From Symbiodinium natans (lineage: Eukaryota > Sar > Dinophyceae > Suessiales > Symbiodiniaceae), in assembly GCA_905221605.1 (NCBI GenBank), contig CAJNDS010002375.1, positions 288,001-352,000 on the forward strand: DNA of 64,000 nt, written 5' to 3'. Below are positions 34,083-43,943 of this stretch, piece by piece. Made by a program: the position numbers and the translations under genes. Every line of letters begins with the position of its first letter. Position 1 is the first letter of the stretch. A model generated the notes under the pieces. The model did not search any database. It had not been told where the DNA came from and was given only the letters and a program-made list of their open reading frames with translations.

Positions 34083-35438
34083 TCATACCTTGGGTTCATC
34101 TTGAACTGAGGCGTGGGCCACAAAGATGACATAATGGCACCTCTGCGTCAGCAGCGCATAGCCTTCCACGAATATGATGGCGAAATATCCGAGGTAGTAG
34201 TGCGTGATCACCCACACATCGAAAGCAACAGCATGCCCGAGAAACTCGAAGAATCGCACAAGGCCCATCACACCGAAGGCAACAGCCATGGCACCCCTCC
34301 AGAGAGACCAAGCTCTCTCTCCCAGATCGACGTCACGAAAGAACGACACGCAAAGGACCATGCTAAAATAGAAGCAATCCCTTTCCGTGTGATGTGCGGC
34401 TTGTCCCAACCAGTTCTGGCCATATGTGCCATGCAATGGCACCGGCAAACTATGACCGGCTATGCACATAGAGTTGAAGTGATGGGTCATCGACGTGTCT
34501 GCCAGGGCGCAGGCGCAACCGAAGTAAGCAACACCAAAGCCACACATCAATGACCCAATCTTGGAGTGCACAGGGCGAATGGCAAGCCAGTAGAGTCCAA
34601 AGATAAAGAAATAGGCAGGGCGCAGCCAGGCCCAGGCTACGTGGTAGATGATGTCTGAGAGACTATCATGGTAACCTGTTCCTGAGCCGCTCCACTTCAA
34701 GCAACATGCCAGGTACACCACCGAAAGAGTAGCACAGGCTATCGGCACAATTTCGAAGCAGAAAGCGAAGCGGCTGCTGTGCACTTCGGGCTTCCACGAC
34801 CGGCTTGGCTGATGAACAATGCTGATCGAGAAAGGCTGGCGCGGCCACAGGGCAGCTGCCAAAATCAAAGTGTAGGCCATCATGACATAATACGTGCTTG
34901 GCGGGCATCCTGGCGGCAGAAACGAAAATGGCACACGGTCCTGCGTGACGAGGGGGAGGAGGCATGCGTTGGCGATCACTGGCAAAGCAGCCAAGCTTGG
35001 CCAGTCTACGAGGCAGCTCAAAGACAAGTGGCATGAGCCACAAAGAGTGGAGATCAAGAGCACCTGCCATACGCATTCTTGTACTTCGTAGCGGGCCAAG
35101 TAAGACGCAGCCAGGTAAACTGCCATCGCCGAGATGCTCATAGAGCTCCAGAACTTTCCAGGAATAGGCATCGTAGACGAGCTAGGTAGTAGCTTCTCCA
35201 ACAACGGCTTGGCTTCTGCCTCCGATTCAGCTGTCGGGGCACATGCTCCCTTACAGGGATGTGGCAAGAAGAGCAAGTAGAAGGCCATGGCAATACCAAG
35301 GAGCATGACGTCCGCATCCGTTGTGGACTGGAACCAGTACCACGAAAAGAGCATGGCAATCATCAGGGCTGCGCCACCTAAGGCATAGGCGGATGGCGCA
35401 TCCACTTCATTCTGCGGCAGAAGCCGCTGGACGGACAT
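34083..35438 (-). CDS. Polytopic membrane protein, 451 residues, unknown family
   Basis: One ATG-started intronless frame. Hydrophobic segments predict about ten to twelve membrane spans, for example near residues 17-36, 42-58, 97-113, 121-142, 183-201, 224-246, 265-288, 291-311, 383-403 and 410-434. An acidic loop (ESEAEAKPLLEKLLP) lies near 71-85. The central part has a conserved-looking HHTERDCFYF and, near the C-terminus, THYYLGYFAIIFVEGYALL. No transporter signature could be named; acyltransferase-like or TLC-type membrane enzymes are conceivable but unsupported. The length and clean hydropathy pattern make it a real gene. The next gene upstream (38683-39357) is 3.2 kb away with repeats between. 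Confidence 0.82.
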   Translation of the reverse strand: MSVQRLLPQNEVDAPSAYALGGAALMIAMLFSWYWFQSTTDADVMLLGIAMAFYLLFLPHPCKGACAPTAESEAEAKPLLEKLLPSSSTMPIPGKFWSSMSISAMAVYLAASYLARYEVQECVWQVLLISTLCGSCHLSLSCLVDWPSLAALPVIANACLLPLVTQDRVPFSFLPPGCPPSTYYVMMAYTLILAAALWPRQPFSISIVHQPSRSWKPEVHSSRFAFCFEIVPIACATLSVVYLACCLKWSGSGTGYHDSLSDIIYHVAWAWLRPAYFFIFGLYWLAIRPVHSKIGSLMCGFGVAYFGCACALADTSMTHHFNSMCIAGHSLPVPLHGTYGQNWLGQAAHHTERDCFYFSMVLCVSFFRDVDLGERAWSLWRGAMAVAFGVMGLVRFFEFLGHAVAFDVWVITHYYLGYFAIIFVEGYALLTQRCHYVIFVAHASVQDEPKV

Positions 35439-37189
35439 AGCTGGGCCCCCAAGGCTTCTATAGGCTTGCCTCAGGGAATCTGGGCCATGACCCAGAGCTG
35501 CGTCTCGAGGATCTCAAGGTATAGTTTGCTTTTAACAACAAGGCCGTGCTGCTTTCAGTCTAAACAGCCTCCAAAACCCACTTAACTATTTTAACTATAT
35601 TCAACTGTATGTATATTTAACCATATTTTTACTATTTAACTATATTTAACTATATTTAACTATATTTAACTATACTATATTTAACTATATTTACCTATAT
35701 TTAACTATATTTAATTAGAGCCCGGTGCGCGAATCCTTCCCGCGTCGTGCACAGGCGCCTCGAGAGCTTTTGAACCCACCCTTTTTGCATCCGGGCTATG
35801 ACAATTGATGAACCCACCCTCCCGCTCTGAACTCCACAGAGTCAAAACCCAATAAGCCCAGAAGATCCCTAAACCCTTAAGAGCGAAACGCAAGCGCACC
35901 TGCGTGACCGTAGCGCAATTGGGGTTCTCATTCGAGAAAAAGGGTGCCGTATGAATGTTCTTGTCACGTGCCCTCACGTTCCATCTGCTTTCTGCTTGAA
36001 GAAGCCCACATGAGCCATTTTGTGCAGTCGGCATGTCTCTGGTGTGGGCATTGTTGGGACAACCTTCTACTGCACCTGATTACCATCGGCTGACGTCTGT
36101 CTTTCTATAGGGCACACGCACCATCCCATGGGGCAACACTGCCGCAATGTAACGTCTCCGCCATACAAGGCTATAAACCCTATAAGCCCTGTGGTGGTTC
36201 GGTTTCTGGGTCCTATTCGGCCTTATTCCTTAAAGCTTGTTCGTTTAAGGTTGCCCCGAACCCTGACGCTCCACCCGTAAAAGCCCCTGAATTCCGGGCC
36301 TGTCCGAGGCGGGCGGCGTGCAGCGCTGAAATTACCTGCACGAACTTCAGAATTTCAGTCGAGTGTATAGGGTACCTCATTCCCTCATTCCCTACTAAGA
36401 ACCAGCCAGTTAGGAGACATAAGGAGGGATCCCTGAATGGGTCCTGAATCTTATTCCTACACTACCCCCTTATTACCCCTACATATAGCTTATGATAATT
36501 ACTATTATTATTATATCATATAGCTTATATATAGCTTATATGGTCCCTGCATACCTAAGTAGCCCCTACATTACCCCTAAGGTCCCTTACAAGGATCCCT
36601 GCCTTCTTCCCTTGACCTACGCAATTGTGGCTTCATAGTCCGCTGCAAGAAGGAGTAGCCGCTCATAATGTGTCCGCAATCTATCTCAAAGAGCATTCCT
36701 TGCGACTTCGTACTCAAGGAATGTTCCTGAAACAATGTTCCTTGAATCATGTTCTAACTCCTGTTCGAATCTAAGGACAAGTCACTATTCCTTACATAAG
36801 CCCTACATCCCCCTACATATACCCTGCAAAGGATTCTATAGGGTACCTCTTCCATTCCCTCATTCCCTAATTACTCAGCACCAGGAAGACCATTTATGTC
36901 TGAGAGTCCGGGTTGTGGCTTAAGAAGGATCCCATAATATTGGGATGGGGGGGGGAGGGGGGGTAGCAAAGCTTACAGGCTTTAGAATGGCCTATGACGT
37001 TGGGCTTCTGGACGTCAGGGCGTCATCAGCATTCTATCCCTCAAGCTCCCCATCAGCGCTCCGCCTTGTCAGTAGTTCCGCATCCTGATCATGTTTGATG
37101 CTATTTGCGATCTCCGAGCTTTCCGAAGCCCACTCAGAAAGGAAACGGTAGCTGGCTTTGTCAGCGCACGGTCCGTCTAGATTCTACTT
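35439..37189. other. Intergenic interval, A+T-rich repeats
   Basis: Nothing codes convincingly. It holds the ATTTAACT tandem run, two copies of a CTATAGGGTACCTC..CATTCCCTCATTCCCT motif (36365-36400 and 36833-36870) and a G-run near 36947. Confidence 0.5.
35581..35716. repeat. Tandem ATATTTAACT repeat
   Basis: About twelve copies of a 10-bp unit (CTATATTTAA) with small variants; purely A+T with one C per unit. Confidence 0.9.
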
Positions 37190-37272
37190 GGGATGAGCCC
37201 GCTTCTCCAAAAGCTTCCATGTACTCGTCACCGCGCCTCGCGGCCAAGTGGAGTGGCGTTGTCGGTTTGGTC
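37190..37272 (-). CDS. Ankyrin-repeat exon
   Basis: After a CTCAG|G acceptor (start 37272) the frame reads TTPLHLAARRGDEYMEAFGE, the core TPLHLAA..G of an ankyrin repeat, followed by a less certain tail. Ankyrin repeats mediate protein binding and say nothing of function alone. Neither the exon's 3' border nor other exons could be placed with certainty; the adjoining minus-strand sequence upstream is not obviously coding. It may be a fragment. Confidence 0.5.
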
Positions 37273-37779
37273 CTGAGTCGGCATGGGAGCGGCAAAAATC
37301 AATCCGTGGCAAGGGCGGCATGGGAGCTAGATCCAAGGCACGCAGTGCCGGTCGGCCTTTTCCTTGACCTGCAGGGCCGGCCACCCACAGCGTACCATGC
37401 GATGTCCGGGACCGGATCTTGCTTATTGATGATAAATACGTATAAAATATGATCATCAAAAAACATACAAGTAAAATGTAAAGCATAGTCAGTCATACTT
37501 GAAAAATGTATAAAGCTTCCATAGTACTTGCATCCTGGAGAGATACCAATGCGAGTTCCAACATTGTGAAACAGTTGAAAAGCTATTGTGCTTTGTGCTT
37601 TGATGGCTTTCTTCGTACTGCTCCCTCAAACGAAAGCCTGAGACTTACCGTCCTAAACCCTACACCCTAGACCCTATACGCCAACACTCTAGACCCTAGA
37701 CCCAAAACCCAAAAACCTACATGGGGGTTTATGAAAATAGGGCACCCTTCTTGGGAGCCCCTCTAAGGGAATTCGATTC

Positions 37780-37845
37780 TAATTGGGGTATAAAAGGTCT
37801 ATTTGGGGTATAAAAGGGCTATTTGGGGTATAAAAGGGCTTTTTT
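37780..37845 (+). repeat. Three tandem 24-bp units with TATAAAAGG
   Basis: CTATTTGGGGTATAAAAGGG is repeated three times with small changes. The TATAAAAG core resembles a TATA box, but no plus-strand gene follows. Confidence 0.8.
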
Positions 37846-37954
37846 GGGAAATACCCACATCGCCGGCCTGGCACACTCCGACGATGCCGCGCGGCGCGCA
37901 GGAGCCGAGGCAGCACTCTGCCGAGGTGGCTTAGCACGCAGCAGAGTGGGCCGT

Positions 37955-38120
37955 AGCAAGAATAATGATACGAATAATAAAAATAATAATAGTAGCAAGA
38001 GTAGTAATCATGAGAGTAGCAATAAGTAATAGTAGTAATCATCATACTAATAGTCAGAATAGTCGTAGTGGTAGTAATAACTGTAGCAGCAATAATAACA
38101 ACAATCATATAATAGAAATA
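37955..38120. repeat. Degenerate AATAAT/AGTAGT microsatellite
   Basis: Runs of AATAAT, AGTAGTAAT and CAATAATAAC triplets over about 165 bp. Confidence 0.75.
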
Positions 38121-38630
38121 GAAATAGCTGTAATGACAGTAATAACAGAAATTAAAGTATTAAGAATTGTAATAAGAATCGCAATTTCAATAGCGATAAG
38201 AGCAGTACTGAAAGATAGTGGTAAGAAGACTGGCAAGAAGGAAATAATAGCCATAGGACTGACTGGAATCATAGTGTACTATGTCTTCTTTTGCTTTATG
38301 GAGTTTGGGCTTTCGCCGTATACTTTTTGTTGGGCATTCATTCTGTGTTGAACATTGCTGCCAGTGACAAGTTTTGCCGTCGCCTTGTGCTCCGCAACTC
38401 ATACAACTGGCGCTTTCGCAACAAACTCGCATCTCTACAAGACGATTCCTATTGCACTGGCCCAATATGACAACATGGAGATTCGGGAGAGTTGCCGCAT
38501 TGCTCGTTTCCAGAAAATGCCTTCTCTTTTCGCAGCACCGGGCCGGTATGTAGGCAACTGCACGCTGACATCACCCGACGATAAGACGCACTTAAAGAAG
38601 GGTAGCCAGTTTTGTCTATGGTTACCGTAC

Positions 38631-38669
38631 TGATAACCCCACTTATAACTAGCCATGAACCTCCAAGTA
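38631..38669. mobile_element. MITE-like family 2, copy e (partial)
   Basis: Only one arm is clear: TGATAACCCCACTTATAACT then AGCCATGAACCTCCAAGTAG. It ends 14 bp from the stop codon of the adjacent gene (38683). Confidence 0.75.
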
Positions 38670-38682
38670 GGGTTAGGGGGTC

Positions 38683-39357
38683 TCACTGAATGTGCTCCGT
38701 CCCCAACTCCCCCACTGTCGCCACATTCACACACATGCATGGGGTCTTGAGGCACTCCGCGAGGCACTTCAGCAAGTCTGCCCGCAGCCGGGGAGACTGG
38801 AGATCCTTGTGATCCTCGAAGATGTCTTGACTTTTCTTCAAGTAATCATCCAGCGTTGCCGGTTCAATCCCCTTTTCGAGGACCCACTTGATGAATGCCA
38901 ACGCCTTCTCCGCATTTGCGTAGTAGTCCTCCATTTTCTTTGGCGGTTTCTCTTCCATCTCTATCCATTGCTTCAAATACATCATGGAAAACGTTTGACA
39001 AAACTGGTTTGTGCCACCAATCTGGTGGTTACGAAAGGGATCATAGATGTCATCTTTGCTGCTGGCGTTAGCTCGACGGCTTGTCCAGTGGCCAGCCTTG
39101 AAGCTTGCTGCGGCCTTAGCGAGATCATCTTGTGACCTCAACGGCTTGTCGTGGAAGATGTTGAGCTCGTTACCGCACACCAACTTCCAAATGTGCTCGT
39201 CGCCCATGAAATCGACCAGCGGCTTCATGTTCTGGTCATACCACTTTTGCTCCACCTCCGCAATCTTTACATTGCCACTCACGTCTTTCTGGTACTGTTT
39301 GAGCTCTTTGATTTTCTGAAACTCGCTGTGAGGCTTCAACTTCAGCCACTCTTCCAT
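38683..39357 (-). CDS. Unknown protein, 224 residues, with GGTNQFCQTF motif
   Basis: Complete ATG-started intronless frame, soluble, Lys/Glu-rich and mostly helical. Around residues 111-128 it has HQIGGTNQFCQTFSMMYL; the invariant-looking Cys120 in N-Q-x-C-Q-T-F, preceded by His111, looks like a catalytic or folding core. I recall no named family with certainty; similar CQTF-type motifs occur in uncharacterised protist and large-DNA-virus proteins, but I cannot verify this here. It lies between the ankyrin exon and the CTL transporter gene on the same strand. The 3' end almost touches a partial MITE, which could supply 3'-UTR sequence. It is real as a gene on length and codon use; function unknown. 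Confidence 0.75.
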   Translation of the reverse strand: MEEWLKLKPHSEFQKIKELKQYQKDVSGNVKIAEVEQKWYDQNMKPLVDFMGDEHIWKLVCGNELNIFHDKPLRSQDDLAKAAASFKAGHWTSRRANASSKDDIYDPFRNHQIGGTNQFCQTFSMMYLKQWIEMEEKPPKKMEDYYANAEKALAFIKWVLEKGIEPATLDDYLKKSQDIFEDHKDLQSPRLRADLLKCLAECLKTPCMCVNVATVGELGTEHIQ

Positions 39358-39617
39358 AGCTCAAGGAGAACTGCCCGAGCGAGTGGCTAATCTGCTACTC
39401 CCTTCACCGAATATCGCCTATGTTTGCGATTTAGGGATGACTTTCAATTATAACTAACAGATCTCTTTAGGGGGGGGTTCTGAACAACGCTGCCGTCGGA
39501 TACTTGAGCCAGGCCTTTGCGGGTTGAGACAGATTGTGACAGGAGCGCCTGACTTTGGGGTTTGGGGTTCTTGCTGGACAACAAACGCACAGCGCATCAA
39601 GTAGCCGGCATTTTTAA

Positions 39618-42600
39618 CTAATCTACTGATGCAGTGGATGTCTTTACACCCGCAGCTACATCTTGTTCTGGTTGTAGAGGCGCCTGGCCAGACTCTTTCG
39701 GGCCATCTGCATCCTCGCTGCTTGCGCGCGCAGTCTCTGCGGCACCAGCCGGCCACGTCTGCTCTGCATCAGGACGAGGCTGTTCGGGCCCTTCTTTGGG
39801 TGATGAAGACTCAAAGTCAGCAACCCAATTTGGTGCGGAAGGTACCTCGGAGGAAGGAGCCGCAAACGGATCTGTTTGACCTACGGCCTTGAAAACCTCT
39901 GACTCCTCTGCTGCCTGCAGAGAATCCTCCTGGCTCCTCTCCGGGCCAGCCTGTGCCGCAGACGGTGTTGACGCCGGGCCAGCGGCTTTTCCACGGTCTT
40001 CTGGTGGAGCTTCGCCAGGTTCAGCATCAGGACTTGCAGGCGCTGCAGGGGCTGCATCATTCGATGCTTCCTTGGCTGGCAATGCATCAGCTGAAGCATC
40101 TGGAGCTTGCGCAACTGGTTCGACAGTGGCTTCTGCTTTGCTGCTGGCACCTCCTGCCGACACAGCATCTGCCAATTCGGAAGCAGACTCAGGGGGCTGC
40201 AACGGCCTGACAGCATCCTGTGACCGGCCTTTTGTCTGCTCCTCAACCTGACCGTAGATGTGCTGCCGGATTTCCTCCTCAGCAGCTCTCTGGGCTGCCA
40301 GCTCAATCTGCTCCGCTGCAGCCGCTTGTGCAGCCGCTTGTGCTTTCTTCCGTGCCGACTCTTCCTCTTGGAGCTTTCGCCATTTGACACGCTCAGCCTC
40401 CTCCGCTTCACGCGCTTGCCTTGCTCTTCGAGATGCTTCACGCTCTGCGGCTTCCCGAAGAGCCTCTTGCTCCGCTGCTCTGCGAAGAGCGTCCTGCTCT
40501 GCAGCGGCCTTTCGTGCGGCATCCTTTTTTGCTGCTTGTCTCGCATCCTGGTCTGATGACATGTCTGATGGGCTGCCAGGAGACGCAGCTGAGCCGCGCA
40601 AACCCTCGTCAATCTCTGTCTCGGAAAGCTCCTTTCGCCCTTGCGGCTCGCCCAAAGCCCTCAGCAAGCTTTGCGGAACAAAAACGACGCCGCTTTGAGT
40701 GGGTCGCAAGTCTGCCAGCCAGCAGAAGATGAGTGTGTCGAAGACCACATCGAAGAGCCCCATAAAGCTTGAAGCCACAGCAGCCGCAAGGAGACCCACC
40801 GCGATCATGACGGCGATGCGGTTCTCCACGAACATGGGCGAGCTTTGGTCCGCAAACATGTCCAAACCGCCCATGGCAAACGACGACACATAGGCAGTGA
40901 GGCAGGCTGTGGCCAGCATGCCCAAACCTATACTGAACTTGGCACCCTGTCAAAAATAGGAAGTTTAGCCGTTCCTTAGGGATGATAGTAACCAAAAATA
41001 TGAAAATATTTCCAAGTACCCCTAAGAAACTATGAAGGCTGCCGGTAAAGCCATTCAGGAACGCAACGTCGTGCCCAGCTTTTGCCAAGGTCCTGACTGC
41101 GGCTGTGGCGGAGACGAAGTAATTGGTGGAGTTCAAGACCATGCAGATGATGGCGTTCTTGTTGACGAACCGGACAACTTCCTCAAAGCACCAAACACAG
41201 CACAGGCAGTTCGACATGATGCCTTCTGGCGCATGCCTCTCGCCAGCCTTTGCCAGCTTTGCCAAGACAGCCATTGGCGCATGGATCGGACGAAAGAGCA
41301 TCGTCAGCAATCCTCCCATGGCCATGCTGCCGAGGTGGTACCTGAGGGCATACGCAACACCTGTGCGCCAAAGCCGGGTCTCAAGGCCCACTTTCTTGCC
41401 ATCGGCCCTGCAAGGCGTGAAATACCAGCTCGTGGCGTAGAAGCTCGCTGCGAAATGGAAGACCAGGCTGAGAGTCTCCAGAGTCCACAGGTATCCTCCA
41501 AGATACATCAGGACGTAGAACTTCTGCAAAGGTGTGGAGCTGAACCTCCGAATCCGGGTATACACAGGTGTCCCATTGACGTCCAGCGTCGGAGGGTCGA
41601 TCTGGCCGCTGGTGATGACAAAGCTGAAGAAGATCAGCCAACTCACGGAAAAGAGCATCTTGATGATCATCTCAATGGTAGGCAACCGAAACAGCGGTGG
41701 CTCCTCCCAGATGGCCTGCGCGGCCCCATCAATGCAGCCGACCGCACGGCGCATTGGGGAAAAGATGGCCACGGAGATGCCGAGGAGCAGCGCGCAGACT
41801 CCGGCGCTCGACCAGCCAACGACCTGGTTGAGCAAAACCGGATGGTCGGTATACCTTCCAAACAGCTGCTCTGCCACCTCCTCGTCAGTGCGCACAACTG
41901 CCAGGCAATACACGGAGGCGCCAACCGACGCAAGTATGAGCAGGAAGAGGATGCCAAATGTGAACGGGCAGGCGCAGTATCTCATAAATGCCAGATACCC
42001 AGTACCCTGAAGAGATGCGAAGACAACACCGAGCACCACCAGAATGGGCCAGGCACCAGCGACATCCCATGTGACTTTGCGCAGCCAGGCAAAGGGCGAA
42101 TGATCCTGAGACAGAAGCTTGGCCAACTCAGCAGTGTCTGAGTTCCTTGCCGGCTCCTCCCACATCCTTCTTCCTTGCTCATGGTGATGCGAAGAGGCGT
42201 TAGTCAACGCCGCAGACTCATTTTTCTTGACATCGGTGTCACTTTGTGCAGACGTCTTCTGCGCAGACGACTTCTGCTCATGCGACTTGAGCTCATGCGA
42301 CTTGAGCTCATGCTCCACTGCCCCGCCCGATGGCTTTCGCTCAGAAGGCTTGTGGGTCGGTGCACCCACTCGGGTTGGCTCATCCTTCTGCGCATCCGCG
42401 TCTGTTTCAGCTTTGGGTTGCTGCTTGTGTCCAGTCTTGGCAGTCTGAGCTTTGGGTTGCTGCTTGTGTCCAGCCTTGACAGTCTCGACATCATCTTCCT
42501 TGTCCTCGTCCTCCTCACGTGGGCTTTCCGCAGTCTCTTGGTGCGGTTGCTTCTCCGGCTTCGTCTGCACATGCGAGACGGGAACTGCTCCCCCGGCAGG

Positions 42601-43533
42601 GGCGGAGGGGACGATGGGGGCAGGTGTCTGCAGCGGGGGAGGCGTCCAATGAATCTGTCCCATGGGAGGCAGAAGCCCTGGAAAGTCGCCAATCTGAGGT
42701 CGAGCTGGGCGTGCTGGGTGAGCTGGGCGAGGTTGGTCCATCGGGAATGGCTGGGCCTGGTGCAGGGGATGGCTGAAGGAAGCCTTCAGGGTCGAAGTCG
42801 GTACAGGACTTGTCGAGTATGTTGCTGAAGCAGGCAAGGATGTTGCAGGAAACCTGGGCCATTGTAGGGGGGCCGTCGACTCTGCAGCTGCGTGTGGCGG
42901 GCTACCACCACCATCTAGAATCTCGGCCAGCGGAAGTGGCAAGCAAAAGCGGCCGCCAATTTGCCTGGAAGGATATGTTGGGATCTGAACTTGCTTGGAA
43001 GTGATGGTCGCAGTCTCAACTCCGCTGGCGCCATGTTTGATGGCAGCTTCCTCGTCGAGGGCCGTCACGGTGTCCTGCTCTGAGCTTGGGCACTGTCCAA
43101 TGCACACGGCGTACTCTGGCTCTTGCGGCCGTGGCCAATACAGCAGCCCTTTGTCCTCAAAACCTGGATCGATGCCACAGAGGTGGCCACCATAGTCGAA
43201 ACTATGGTACAGTCTGCGCGGGTCCCCAAGAGTGAGAGCTGAGAATGTGATCCCGCACATGCCAGCCCAATACAGAATGAAGGTACATAAGATGCAAAGA
43301 TCTGTGGTCCGACGGCTATGGACTTTGAGCATCACCTCGGCATATTCAGGGGCCACGTGTGCACTGGCGCCTGCTGAGGGGCTTGTGGCATTGTTCGTGG
43401 TGGTCCAACTGCTGCCTGCTAGCCTTTGTGACTCGTCTTCAGGAACCTGCGCGTAGCGATATTCGTCTGTGGCTGCTGCAGGATTGTTGGCTGCAGAGGT
43501 GGCAGGACCATTGCGGCTTCGGTTCCAGCTCAT
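39618..43533 (-). CDS. SLC44A-like: Choline-transporter-like protein (CTL/SLC44 family)
   Basis: Two exons: 43533-41020 and 40946-39618, joined in phase 0 across a 73-nt GT-AG intron. I start at the ATG at 43533, since the frame upstream begins only at GTG. The product is about 1280 residues. It shows R-x-TDL before the first span (residues 77-102), LGDPRRLYHSFDYGGHLCG and the CPSS loop. A very long extracellular-type loop (~150-490) is Pro/Ala-rich, with HKQQPKA and HELKS repeats. A span cluster follows (~495-700), then the family signature TSWYFTPCRA...LRYHLGSMAMG and CVWCFEE.VRFVNKNA. The intron interrupts the next helix, and exon 2 continues with two spans and VVFDTLIFCWLADL. An Ala/Glu/Arg coiled coil (~970-1080) and an acidic tail, unusual for SLC44, end the protein. 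The family moves choline or related substrates across membranes. Confidence 0.92.
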
Positions 43534-43943
43534 GGCTTGCTGGTGTACATGATGCGCCGCGGCAGATGACGTGATCACGTGTGTAAGCTTCTGATTCGTT
43601 GTGCCATGTTGTGCCTACACATGTACGTTTCAAGTGACCGATCGTTATTGAGGTCTCGAGGGCATTGATCGGCGGAGAATCTGAATCCAAAGCAAGCTCA
43701 GGGTGCACTGCATTCCAGCCTTGTCACACTACCAGTGCTGCGGCAACAGGTTCCGAGCTTATCTCATGATGAAGCATATTCGTCTTACTTGCTAGGATCA
43801 TTCTTATTGTCAGTACTGATCCCCCAGATCTCTCTAAACTAGCCCCCAGAAGAATAAACCCTAAACATCGAAACTCCCTACAGTAACTAAGCCCCTCCCC
43901 TCCCCCTTGTGACCGTGCAAGCACCTCCTTTTTCCCAAGATCT

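Noticed and set aside
41032-42141. 369-codon plus-strand open frame
   Set aside because: It is the antisense shadow of the CTL transporter exon, whose family match is clear; the shadow product has no membrane pattern or family features.
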